A stretch of DNA of 64,000 bases from Pelobates cultripes. Lineage: Eukaryota > Chordata > Amphibia > Anura > Pelobatidae. The DNA lies in the NCBI GenBank assembly GCA_933207985.1, contig OW240913.1, positions 355,302,017 through 355,366,016 of the forward strand, read 5' to 3'. The notes beneath the pieces are model-generated. The model did not search any database, had not been told where the DNA came from, and worked only from the letters and a program-made list of their open reading frames with translations. Made by a program: the position numbers and the translations under genes. Shown in pieces: positions 35,712 to 46,347 of this stretch (the stretch's first letter is position 1; each line of letters opens with the position of its first letter).

Positions 35712-36680
35712 CAGGGCCGGCACACCCATAAGGCGGCACAGGCACAACTGTAAGGCGACATAGGCACCTTAGGGCATACTGACTGTAGTGTGGCCATCGC
35801 GCATGGACTGTGGTAGGAGATCTTCTGTATCCTCTACCTGGTATCTCACTGACGGCAATGAACAGCTTCTTGTCAGACCTGGCAGAGGAGACCGTAGTCC
35901 GCACGACCATGCAACAGGGAGGAAAGCAGGCACAGGAGTGGAGAGGTGTAATAAACCACACAAGGAGTAGGGTGGAAATAAAGGGGATGGGAAGAAAGAA
36001 ACACACAGAGGGACTTGGTAGAGGAAAAAAACACAGAGGGACTAAGGGGAGAAAAGAGTCACACAGAGGGTAGGGGGAGAAAGAGACAGACAGAGAAGCT
36101 GGAAGAGAAAGAGACATGGGAAGAGACACACAGAGGAGCTGGAAAGGGGAGAAATAGACACACAAAAGGGACTTGAGGTAAGAGGCACAAAGAAATGGGC
36201 TGGGTAAGAGGCACATAAAAGGGGCTGTGGTAGAAAGAGATGGATAAATGGGCTAGGGGAGGGGAAAAGAGACATGTAAAGGGGCTGAAAGGAAGAGACA
36301 CTCAGGGGGTCTTGATAGAAGACACACAGGGGCAGGGGAAGGGAAAAATAGACACATAACAGGGCTGGGGAAGGGTAGAAAGAGACACACAATGGAGCTG
36401 GGGTAGAAAGAAATACACAAAGGTGCTGAGGGGAGAGATGCACACAAGGACCTTGGGGGAGAAAGAGACACACAAAGGAGCTGTGGAGGAGTTAAAGACA
36501 CATAAAAGGGCTGGGGAAGAAGTAAGATGCTGGGAAGAGTAAGAGACACACAAAGGGGACAAATAGTGGGGTATTATACACTAAATGGGGTAAGACATTC
36601 AAAAAGGGGTTTATGATGCAACACAGGTGAAGATGCATTGTTTTGGGAAGAGGTACCCAAAGATTTTTGCACTGGCCCTG
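35712..36680. mobile_element. hAT-type non-autonomous transposon with 8-bp target-site duplication
   Basis: The termini CAGGGCCGGCAC and GCACTGGCCCTG are imperfect inverted repeats (9 of 12), flanked by a perfect direct repeat GGTAGGCA at 35704-35711 and 36681-36688. Eight-base duplications and CAGGG ends are the hallmark of hAT elements. The left interior (CCATAAGGCGGCACAGGCAC) is typical of frog hAT copies. From about 35975 to 36560 the interior is a purine-rich minisatellite with units of about 25-30 bp reading GAGAAAGAGACACACAAAGG then GGCTGGGG. The frames of 80-178 codons on the minus strand are low-complexity shadows (S, P, L, F, C, V). No transposase was seen. Confidence 0.88.
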
Positions 36681-36689
36681 GGTAGGCAA

Positions 36690-37050
36690 AGTCCTTGTCA
36701 CATGTACAATACTAACCAGTAGCATTAATGTGGTAGGAAATATTATTGTCATGGTTACATTACCATAACCAGTAAAGTACTTATTGTTACCAGTGAAAAT
36801 CAGTATTTGTGATAGTCAAATTTATCATCACGGTTACAATAATAACCAATAACCAATAACCAATAAAGTTGTGAGGCAAAAGTAATCATTATGGCTACAA
36901 TTAATGGTCATGGCTACAATAATAATCAGTAAAATCGTGAGATTGGAAAATGAATGGTCATGGCTACGATGATAATCAGTAAAGTCGTGAGATTGTAAAA
37001 TCAATCATCATGGATATACTAATGACCAGTTAGATCGTCGTAACCATGTA
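36690..37050 (+). repeat. Degenerate minisatellite, about 55-65-bp units
   Basis: Units read roughly ATCATCATGGCTACAATAAT, then AATCAGTAAAGTCGTGAGAT, then TGTAAA. The copies at about 36880-37000 are the clearest. ACCAATA is itself repeated three times at 36844-36866. It begins right after the hAT element. Confidence 0.6.
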
Positions 37051-37940
37051 ATGCTGTTTTTTTAGACATGCTTTCCTTTGAATTTATATAACAATATGTT
37101 TAATCTAGATTCTTTGTTTGCATTTTTCCATTTCTTGGTTTTGTATTTGAGATTTTCTGCGATGAATGCTGAATTATTTTGATTCCGCCCCATGGAGACT
37201 AAGCTCACAAATTGCCAGTTCTATCAGGTTTTTTTCCTCGCAGCATTTGAACGGTGTGACAGAGTCTGACTGCTTTGTCATTTCTCTGTAGCTCGATTGC
37301 ATTTTTGAGTCACCTCTCCTGTGACTGATTCAGTGTAGCATGGATTCTAAATTGTAGAACACTGCTATAATACTACTTTTTCAGCCCAACTATCAATAAT
37401 GAATGATGAAATCATCGTCTGGCAGATGGGGAAGAAGAAAGACGGAATTATGACAGGTCACAACCTGTACTTAGAATACTGTTATTAATATCATTGAGCA
37501 CACAGAGGTCACGTTGCCTGCAATTCTGAAGTTTGATGTCCATGTCATTGTTGCTATAAGTGAACCATAAATCTGATTTATGTCATCTTAATGTTTAATT
37601 GCAAAATAAATCACGAGTATATGATCCCTTCCATATTATATGTCTCTATAACTCGAAATGTTACCTACATTGTGTGCTCGATTCTAATTTCCTTAGGGTT
37701 TCCCTCCAACACATACTGTTATACTTTTTTTCTTTGGGATATAGTTATTGCTACAGGTTTTTTCCCAAAAAGTTGCAGGTCCCTTTAGTGATCTCTGCGC
37801 ACACTAGGACATAGCCAATTGTCAGCCAGTCAGTATTATTATTGTGAATATAGATCCAACATGTTTCACAGTGCTTTACTGCATTAGAGGGACACTGTAG
37901 GCAATGTAACTGCTTGTTTTCAGGTTAAAATTTGAAATTC
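37051..37940. other. No confirmed gene
   Basis: 37386-37470 has a polypyrimidine-CAG, an open stretch (MNDEIIVWQMGKKKDGIMTG) and ACAG|GTCA, which could be a microexon. That is only a chance-level argument. A TATT-rich 'ATAG...CCAACA' fragment lies at 37828-37880. Confidence 0.3.
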
Positions 37941-37944
37941 TAAT

Positions 37945-38587
37945 TGGGGCTTATTCCCTAAAAAAGGAATTGTAGTGACGTTAAATCCGAATGACAGTAT
38001 TAAAGCTAAAACCGTAACTATAGTAGGGTGGGGAACTCTTTCAATTGAAATCTTTTTTCCTAAATTTTACCTTCCTTACTTCAATTAATTATATTTTGGA
38101 GTTAAGTGAATAAAACCCTTTGACTTAATTTAGAATTCTTGTCAATTCACACTTTAGTACCTAAACCTGGTGATATCAGTAAATTAATCTGCCATATACT
38201 ATCTCCTTGAACACAACTGATATTTTTTCAGTTGTATTATGTGATATCTATTCAGTTTATATGCGCACTTGACTGTCATGTAGATTACCACAAAGTCATT
38301 TCAGGACACCACTTTGGAAAAACGTCCTTGCTTTATTTTGCCAGTAATAGAGCGTAACAGACACATGACAAAATCCGTGAAAATTCTAATCAAAGTCTGC
38401 GGTGTTTGAAATGCTTTTTGGAGGTTAAATTCTGGGATTTATAGCGAATTGAAATTTGAATTGCAAAACTTAATTTAACATAGCCAAGCTGTGTTTGGAA
38501 ACTTTTTCCACGTCACCACTCTTTGCCTAAATTCCGCAGTTCGGTTTTTGAGTTCACTACAATTTTCTGCTTAGGGAATAAGCCCCA
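37945..38587. mobile_element. Inverted-repeat element (MITE-like), 643 bp
   Basis: TGGGGCTTATTCCCTAA ... ATTGTAGTGA at 37945-37978 pairs with 38554-38587 (about 29 of 34 bases), and the similarity continues inward more weakly. The ends read like GGGGCTTATTCCCTAA. Target-site duplications were not resolved. It shares style with the elements at 49670 and 61366 (tracts of CTAAAGTGAGAA type). Confidence 0.6.
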
Positions 38588-39397
38588 TTTTTGTCTCCTT
38601 TGTCCGCATGCTTGCTGCCTGTTCCTCGCCCCTGTTGACTCTATTTAGCAGGGTGCAATGAAGTTGCTTTATGAAGAATAACACCACGGATCTTTATTTT
38701 TTTTAAATATCGCCTCAGGATATGCGGATTGTTCATCTCCTGTGGCTGTAGAAGCCGTATCAACATCCTGTCAGTCATACAACATCCCAACTTGTGGGGA
38801 TGAACCCGTGGCTCTGGGAACTCGACTCTCTCATTCTTGCAGTGGATAAACAGAGTCTGATCCTTCCATGGCTAGGGATTGCCTTTCATTGTTTCCGCAG
38901 CAGCAATTTAACCTGCTTTTCAAAACAGCAACCTAATCGAAAGCCAGGGAGCATTCGTTTCTAAAGCAAAAAGACTTCATTTCTCATTGAGCACAAAATA
39001 ATTATAGAGGGCCCTCTTCCACATGATTGAATGGAGAGAGAGGGACAGATATTTGTTATTGAAGAGTGCAAAGCTTATAATAAGCCCTTAAAAACGGCTA
39101 ATAAGGTAGAAGGCTCTGTCAGTGGCAAAAGGTGCAGAGACAATTCCTAAAATTCTACTCACAGCTTGTGGTTTCCCCCGCCTGTATCTGGATTGAATAA
39201 TGGAACTCTGAGCCCGGTGAAAGAATGAGGCTGGACGGAAGTTTCTTCTGAAAATAATATGTGTGTGGGAACATTTTTATAGTTTGTAGATTATTATTAT
39301 ATATATGTATAACGTAGATTTATCTACTGTTCTTTTTATGAGCTTATTTACTTGTTCTGGATATTCTCAACCAATCTGCACCTTTCACTCTCAGACC
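38588..39397. other. No gene; repeat-poor block
   Basis: 38690-39200 is free of recognisable repeats and mixed in composition, so it is a candidate conserved non-coding element. No frame is convincing. Confidence 0.4.
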
Positions 39398-39573
39398 TCT
39401 TCTGCTATTTTTTTTTTTGTAAATATGATTTTTATTTGTTTATGTTCAACAAAGAAAAGGGAAACAGTGAACTTTGAGACTCTCAGGTCTCTTTTAACCG
39501 GTCTCACATGTAGTAAACCATGTTGGAGACAGCAAACAATACGTTTGGAAAAAGTCAGGAGACGGCATACAAA

Positions 39574-40502
39574 CTACTCTTGCAGTGCACACCTGACACG
39601 ATACACCACATACACACAAGTGGGTCCCGCCTCTGCTGGAGATGTGTTTAGCATGTGTGCTAAGAGTTTACCGCTCTTGTTTCCATGTATGGAGAAGAAA
39701 GCCTTATGTCGTAGCGCTTCCCTATGATGTTTAGTGTGTAAGAGTATGGTCAGTTCCTTCCTGAGGCGGAGGAGTGTGGCCTGGTGCGTGGGGAGTTGTA
39801 GCCGTTTATTGAGGGTGTCTATTTGTTGTATGTCCGAAAGCAATGTGGCCATATGGGCTTCTCTCTGTTTCTGTAGGATCGCGCTTTTTTGTATAAAGTG
39901 TCCCCTAACAACGCTTTTGTGTGCCTCCCATCGTATGGTGGGAGAGGTCTTGTCTCTGGTTTTATTTGTAAAGTAGTGTTGTAGCGTTGTCTCTATGTCT
40001 GTTGTTACGTCTGGTATTGTGAGCAGTGATTTGTTTGGCCTTCATTTAGAGATCTTAGGTTTGAACAGGGGGGATTTTAGTGTGATGGTTACTGGCGCAT
40101 GGTCTGACCATGTCGCAGTGCCCTGATCGGCATGAAGCACCAGCGGTAAGTGGTAGTGGGACACGAATAGGTAGTCAATTCGAGTGTATGAATTGTGGGA
40201 GTGGGAGTAGAAGGTATAATCCCTCTCGTCTGGGTGGAATGCCCGCCAGCAGTCCATGAGTTTTGCCCTGGCCAGGAGGGTCCTGATCGCTGTGATGTGT
40301 TGTGTGGGGATGTGTGACTGTAGTAGCCCGTAGTATAGTGTTGGTTTGTTAGTGTGGGTCTCGCCCCTTCCCGGAAGTGGGTTTCTTGTAGGAACACTAT
40401 TGAAGCTCGAAAGTCCCTGAGGACTCCGTATCTTTTTTCCGGTTTGTTCAGTCCTCTGGCGTTCATTGAGAGTATTGTGATTGGTGCCGGTGTTAGGGAC
40501 AT
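39574..40502 (-). pseudogene. L1 ORF2 relic: parts of the AP endonuclease and linker
   Basis: ORF2 encodes the endonuclease and reverse transcriptase that drive L1 retrotransposition. The frame opens at 40502 with MSLTPAPITILSMNARGLNK, and S-I-V-F-L-Q-E-T-H-F follows, which is the first endonuclease strand and its catalytic-glutamate block (QET). After about 60 residues it jumps, with a frame change, to LLARAKLMDCWRAFHPDERD, then Y-S-R-I-D-type RIDYLFVS and TWSDHAPVTI, the last endonuclease block with its catalytic Asp-His. The middle of the domain is deleted. Past a stop near 40042, 39574-39852 resumes another frame with RLRKEL and FFSIHGNKSGK, the linker before the reverse transcriptase. 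The reverse-transcriptase domain itself is gone: coding sequence meets the 3' end within about 160 bases. It cannot make an active enzyme. Confidence 0.88.
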
Positions 40503-41857
40503 GTTGGATGTTCTGTGGTCCTGGGGTGTATGTGTGGCCGTGTCTGTCAGGGGGTATGGGATAGTGGATAGGGGAAGGGGGATGTTTTGGAGAGAGTAGG
40601 AAAGGCAGAAGGGGAAAGGAAAAGGATTGGACTAAGCAGACAGAGAGTCCGGGTACAGTAAGGTATCGCTCTTTGTGGCGATACATGGAAATGAGCGTCG
40701 GGGGGCAGTGAGTCCCCTCCCCACCTGTGGGTTGGGGGGCACTGCGCACCTGAGTCTTGTCGCTTAATCCAGCAGGGCAGTCAAAGGAGTTCAAGAATTC
40801 CTGAGTGGGCAGAACTCATGGGATCAAGTGCACTCCCAAAAAGATCGTCACGGACCACTGTGGTCCCTCGGAGCTCCACCCAGTCAGGACATCCCGTCTT
40901 ACGGCTCGCTTTGCTGTAAAAGTTGCCTGTTGTGTAACCTCATCAAGTAGATGTCAATAGTATTAATAACATGACCGCAGAAGATGGGCCGTCAGGCCAG
41001 TATTAAAATGTAGTGTATAGTATTGCGACCAGTACAATACGGATGGTTAAGGCCCCATCCTCTCATAGGCGGGGTATTCATTAGCATGAAAGAGAGACCT
41101 GTGCCCTGTCCCACCTACCCCCATGGCCATCCCATGTACATCGTGTTTAATGACACTTGGGACCCCAATGCGTGTCCCCCCTGCCTCCTACCTCCCCTCC
41201 TCCTTCCCCTCCCCCCGCCGCCCCTTTCATCTTAACGCGTAAGATCCCCTGTTTGTATTCTATTCTACAGCGTTAGTTGTGGGCATGACTATAGGAATGG
41301 TAAATGACAATCCCAGTGTCCTGAGGTCTAGGGTCTCCGCTATCCCCACCCCTCCCTGTTGTTAGGTGTTACTTTCTGGGTCTCTCCGCCCTCCTCCCCT
41401 CCCGTGTCCTGGTTTGTCATGTTTTCTAGTGTCTCCTTTTTACAATGTGCTGTGTATCAAAAGTCACAGGTATAAACATTAAGTTATAAGCAATGAAACA
41501 ATAATAAAACAGTAAAGCAGTAGCCCGTATGTAGGTATCTTAGTGTTAGATTTTCGGGGCCTCCGTCGACCCGTTTTTCCCCATAGGTCCTTCTTTCTGT
41601 GCCTGTTATGAGGTAAGGGTATCTCTCCCCCTCCCATCTCCCCCCATCCCCCGCCTCAGTTATACTTGCTGTGTGGGCAGGCAGAGAGGTGTCTTGCCAC
41701 TGGTCATTGGGGTGTAAGTCCAGATCTCCTTGTAGTGTCTCTTGCACCTGGGATGGTAAGTATGAAGTCCGGGGCCTCGGTGTCCCTCTAACAGAGAAGT
41801 CAGTTTGCTTAGCAGTTCATAATCACCTGGCCCGTGTGGGAAGATGAAGTGGTCTAG
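40503..41857 (-). other. L1 spacer between ORF1 and ORF2 relics
   Basis: The spacer is unusually long, about 1.35 kb. Frames of 87 codons (41484-41747) and the 250-codon frame's first half (40503-40794) have no recognised domain. The spacer is GC-richer than the host DNA around it. Confidence 0.5.
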
Positions 41858-42930
41858 TTAATTAGGTGTCCCTGCAGGTCGTATTGTCTGCATGCGTGGG
41901 TTCCGCAGTTGTTGAGGTTTAGGGTCTGGTCCTTGCGGCCTGGGGCCAGCAGTATAGAATGTCAGTGGATTCGGCCATGTGAGCTTCTCTGGTGTCAGAT
42001 GTAGCTCTCTTTGGAGTGTCGCCATATCCTCTTCTCCTGAGACCATGAAGGGCCCTTTGGTTGTTGCGACTTGTAGGCCCGTGGCGAAGCACCAGCGATA
42101 TCTGATGCTTGCAGATTGTAATTGTCTGGTAAGGGGTCTCATGGCTCTCCAGTACGCCAGGGTGGCTGGGGACAGATCTGGGTATAGTTGAATTTCGGAT
42201 CCCTCCAGGAGTACCTTGTCTGTGCCCCGAGCCTTGCGGAGGGTCTCCTCCTTTAGCTGAAAATTCTCCAAGCAGCAAATGGGGTCCCCTGGGGGTCCCT
42301 GTGGCCTCAACGCTCTGTGCGCTCGAACGAAGCCTATATGCATCTGGGGCGGTCTGGCTAGCAATCTGTTAAATAGTTCCAGCAGTGTAGTCTGGATCGG
42401 TGTCGCTTTGTCTAGCTCTTCGAGTATTCCCCGTATGCGTATATTCTGTCGCCTGCCCCTATTGTCTAAATCCTAGATGTGCAGCGCCATTTGTCGCATT
42501 ACTATGTTATGGTGATGTAGCATATCCGTGTTTGCAGTCTGCGCCATAGACATGTGGTCACAGTCCGCTTCGAGGTGTGCTACTTTCTGGCTGAGGCCTT
42601 GTATGTCTTCTCGCAGCGCATGGAGTTCTGTGGTGATCGAGGTGCGTAGTTCAGCGTTAGCTGATTTCAGATCTGCTTTTGTCGGTAGCTCTTTTAGTAG
42701 TGAAACCAGTTCTGGTGTATGTACTGCGGGTGTATTCGTCCTACGTTCCGTTTGGGTTTGCTCCCCTTTCGGTGATGGCACGAGAAGCCCGAGGCTGTAG
42801 AATCGTTGGAGGCCTACGGATCAATGTCCGCCTGTGTAAGCAGGTACTGCTTCATGGAAGGGGTCGGGGTCCCTATGGGGGTGTCCGCTGGTCGTTGTGT
42901 ATGTGATGCTCGGTGGGTCCTACCCATCGC
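41858..42930 (-). pseudogene. L1 ORF1 relic (coiled coil, RRM and C-terminal domain)
   Basis: L1 ORF1 makes the RNA-binding chaperone that coats L1 RNA as a trimer. Reading begins near 42930 (MGRTHRASHTQRPADT), with a stop after QADIDP. It continues in another frame at 42781-42473 with a coiled-coil segment (LREDIQGLSQKVAHLEADCD). A TAG at 42471-42473 interrupts it just before DLDNRGRRQNIRIRGI, the conserved start of the RRM. The RRM and C-terminal domain continue to 41858: MHIGFVRAHRAL, DPICCLENFQLKEETLRKAR, then DLSPATLAYWRAMRPLTRQL and SIRYRWCFATGLQV. Family order is complete. Two breaks make it a pseudogene. Confidence 0.88.
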
Positions 42931-43109
42931 TGCCGTCAGGGCTCGTTTTTGGTGAGGTTAGGTGCTGAGCCAGCGGAGAGGTCATAGATTAGGCTGCCAT
43001 CTTCTCGGACCGCCAAGCCATGCCATCTTCTGCTATTTATGACACCCCACTCTCCCACCCCCTCCCATTCTCTAACATCAGTTGTTTTAAGTGTTAAACT
43101 CTATCAGAT

Positions 43110-43240
43110 TTATCAATATTGCTTCAGACCTGAGGAATAGAGGAAAACTATAGATATCTTGTCTTTTAAGTATTATGTTAGTCCAATAAAAAATTTATCA
43201 TTAAATACTGCAAAACTTTCGTTACTTTGTATTTCTTCGT
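43110..43240 (+). mobile_element. Penelope-like or similar retroelement tail
   Basis: CTGAGGA (43130-43136), then GAAAAC (43143-43148), then TTAGTCCAATAAAAAATTTA and CATTAAATACTGCAAAACTT. This order is a common vertebrate repeat tail, and the first part resembles a hammerhead core whose stem II has decayed. It is directly behind the L1 insertion site. The class is inferred. Confidence 0.4.
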
Positions 43241-43424
43241 TCTCGCTATCCAGTTCACTGAATCGGATCAGCCACTTCAGTTGGCTAGGAGGATTAAAAA
43301 ATAAAACATTATGCTATGTTTCATGAAGAGTCTGAAAATGATATATTCGTTACCCATACAAAAAGTATGTATCTCTATATAAGCAAGAAGCTATCTTCCA
43401 TGGGATACAATGGGAAAACAATAC

Positions 43425-43500
43425 TAATTACAATTATGTCTATAGTGCCAACATATTCTGCAGTGCTGTACAAAATATAAACAAGGCAAACATTTTAACA
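43425..43500 (+). repeat. Fragment of the 'ATAGCGCCAACAAATTC' dispersed repeat
   Basis: TATAGTGCCAACATATTCTG then CAGTGCTGTACAAAATATAA parallels the copies at 18164 and 55345. Confidence 0.5.
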
Positions 43501-43539
43501 AAACATGATTGACGTATTGGCACAGCTAACACTCTAAAG

Positions 43540-43672
43540 CAGGGTTCTCCAAACACTGGTCCTCCAGATGTTGCTGAACTACAACTCCCATTCTTTGCTA
43601 TCTTTTTCATTCAAAGAATCATGGGAGTTGTAGTTCAGCCACATCTGGAGGGCCAGAGTTTGGAGAACCCTG
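43540..43672. mobile_element. hAT MITE, 133 bp, with perfect 8-bp target-site duplication
   Basis: The ends are CAGGGTTCTCCAAACACTGG and CCAGAGTTTGGAGAACCCTG. The direct repeat CTCTAAAG lies at 43532-43539 and 43673-43680. The interior is nearly a full palindrome (GAACTACAACTCCCAT and ATGGGAGTTGTAGTTC). Confidence 0.95.
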
Positions 43673-43680
43673 CTCTAAAG

Positions 43681-44937
43681 GGAAAACCTTGAGCCTGCGC
43701 TGCTGTAGTCGTATAGGTGTATTCTCTGAAAAAAATACAAATGATATCCGTTTGTACATGCTAAGGGAAGTCGTTTTTGGAGTCTGATTTGCCAAATATC
43801 ATTCTAAGTTTCTATGTGTTTCGGAACCTCAAGGGGAATTACCAGAATTATCTTTTTATATATTGTAGCGTATGTTGAAATGTTACACTTTGTAGTGTTA
43901 TAATATTTTTATTCCCTCCTCCAACATCTCTTTTCAATTCTTTATTTTTGTGTGCACTGTGATTCATACAGGAAGAGAATGACAGAGTAGCGTAAATGTA
44001 TGCAAGATTATTCCACATAGGAGTAGCATTACTTGTCAAAGAAGAACATTGCACTTTTTAGATGAGATAATATAGGAACAGGTTTGACACAAGAGGATCA
44101 GGCTAACATCGTTCTGGAGGGGGTGGGGGAGATTTATTATAGTGAACTAAGTTTCTGACTCTCGATCTGTTTACATTTTGACTAACTGTTGTGGGTATGT
44201 ATTGTTTTTGAATAATAGGATAGCTTGGTGGTTGTGGTGATTTTGGACCTTATATTAAGTTCTAGGTAATTGTAGGTGGGACATTGCTGTAGATTTATGA
44301 GTATATCGGATTTTTTTTTCTGTGACTGACATCAATATTTTATTGATATAACTGCATGTTCTATAGATCATGTGCTTGCAGCTATACTTGGATTGTGTCT
44401 GGTTATTTTTTAATTGTATTCATTAAAGATTATGTCATCATATTGCCTTTATTGTCATATAAATGTATGGATCAATAGAACAAAGACAATATCTATAGTG
44501 GTATTATATTATTTGTATCTAATTGGTATTATCTCAGCTGCCCTAGTATAGCAATAAATCTAATAACAAAAACTAGCAACAAACAGACATCCTATTATTC
44601 TATTGCTGGAGTTGCCATTTGATGTGTCACATAAGGAGATGCAATTATAATGTTTTAGCTTCAGTCTAGTTAAACAGACATATACAAAGGAAACCCAAAG
44701 CTAATATAAAGTTTGAAAAAATAGTTATGGAAAATTACAAGTCTGTTGCTTTCATATCTAGACTGTGCTTTGGAAATAACAGTAAATCCATATATCCTAT
44801 TTTTCTATAGCTCCATAAGTCATCATGATATCAGCCTATCCCACAGATAATGCTTCTTCTTGTAGCAATCCTAGGCCAGTGTTGGATATATAAAAGAACA
44901 TTACAGTATCTCACAGAAGATACTTGTAGAACAGGGC
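43681..44937. other. No gene recognised; AT-rich
   Basis: Unassigned. Confidence 0.4.
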
Positions 44938-45537
44938 TTAAAGGAGCACTATAGGGTCAGGAACACAAACATGAATTCCTGACCCTATAGGGTTAAAACC
45001 ACCATCTAGCCACCCTGTCCCCCTAATGCCTCCCTAAAAATAGCAAAATCTTACTTTAATTCAAGCCTGAAGCTGTAACTCTGCATGCTTTTTGCCTCAG
45101 AAAAACAAGCTGTCTGCTGACATCATCAGAAGTGTTGGCCTGATCCAATCACAATGCTTCCCCACAGGATTGGCTGAGACTGACAAAGAGGGAGATCGGG
45201 GCAGAGCCAGCACAATTCAAACAGAGCCCTGGCCAATCAGCCTCTCCTCGTAGAGATTAATTGAATAAATTAATCTCTATGAGGAAAGTACAGTGTCTGC
45301 ATGCAGAGGAAGGAGACACTGAATGTTTGAATGCATTTTAGGCAGCCATGACCCAGGAAGGATCTCTAGTAGCCATCTAAGGAGTGGTCAGTGAAGTTAT
45401 CACTAGGCTGTAATGTAAACACTGCATTTTCTCTGAAAAGACAGTGTTTACAGCAAAAGGCCTGAAGGGTATGATTCTACTCACCAGGACAAATTCAATA
45501 AGCTGTATTTGTTCTGGTGACTATAGTGTCCCTTTAA
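44938..45537 (+). mobile_element. Complete T2-type MITE, 600 bp
   Basis: TTAAAGGAGCACTATAGGGT at the left and GACTATAGTGTCCCTTTAA at the right, with TTAA at both borders. The left hairpin is CTATAGGGTCAGGAA (44949-44963) with 44976-44990, perfect. It is the same subfamily and orientation as 5903-6438. Confidence 0.9.
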
Positions 45538-46340
45538 CTTACAAAAGCTTGCCATGACACAATTCTGATAGTCCAATAAAACAAGTATTAACAATATTGC
45601 AATGTTCTACTTGTTCCCACTCACTGATGATAAAAGATTTTAAACTAGTGACTTGTCAAGAGGCCACGTTTCTATCCATGATCTGCCTCTTGGAAGAATC
45701 GCCAGCAGAAGATGGAGGGGTGGATCTAGGTAACTAACGCATGTCTAAACATTAATGAGTTACATTGTAAATTATACATTTATTGCGGGCAGAGAAAGCT
45801 TAGGATGCTGTGCCACTGAGAGCTTTTTTCTTCGTACTGGCTGTGGTTAGGCTTTTGTGGGACAGTATTTCAGTTTTCACACAAGGCAGCATTTAGCGTA
45901 CTATTTACAAGCATCCTTCTAAGAAAGTTCAGTCATCCGAGGTTAACCACAATTACTATTATATTCACAGATTCAAGTAGCTTATTTTCCTGTGTGTTTT
46001 GTTAGCGGACAAAAGCATATTTTCAAAGAGAACGCAAGTAGTATAATGATTAATGTGCACGTTTCTATACAGACAGATAAATCCATAATTTTTTTTTTTT
46101 ATATATTTACATATTTTATGTAGTCATTTCCAGGTTACGGTAGAGTAGAAGAGGCAGATAGTGCAATAATCACACAGACATTAGAAAAGGGAGAGTACAG
46201 TACACATGGGAAAGGAAAGAGAGAGATCCAGTGGGGCCCAAGGCAAGATACCCCCCTACCCCCCACTTAATTCTTCACATAGGTATGGATTAGGCAGTTG
46301 TGGTTAATCCTGATCTGCACAAGAATATATTTGGATCGGA
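45538..46340. other. No gene recognised
   Basis: AT-rich. There is a T11 run at 46089-46099, then a GC-richer stretch leading into the polypyrimidine tract. Confidence 0.4.
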
Positions 46341-46347
46341 GTCTATA

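Larger units (their letters stand above)
39398..43038 (-). mobile_element. L1-type LINE, minus strand, internally deleted, with 13-bp target-site duplication
   Basis: TCTTCTGCTATTT flanks the insert at 39398-39410 and 43026-43038. On the minus strand the element starts TGGCATGGCTTGGCGGTCCG at 43025, with GAGAAGATGGCAGCC just inside. It carries ORF1, a long spacer and the start of ORF2, and ends with AAATAAAAATC and poly(A), which is the T-run at 39411-39418. About 3.6 kb remains. The reverse-transcriptase part of ORF2 and most of its endonuclease are missing, and ORF1 has a stop. Both ends and the duplication are intact, so the losses are internal. The plus-strand nick site implied (TATTT/AT) fits L1-type endonuclease preference. 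Confidence 0.93.

Noticed and set aside
35680..36752. Frames of 80-178 codons rich in S, P, L, C, V and F
   Set aside because: They are the minus-strand shadows of a purine-rich minisatellite inside a hAT element.
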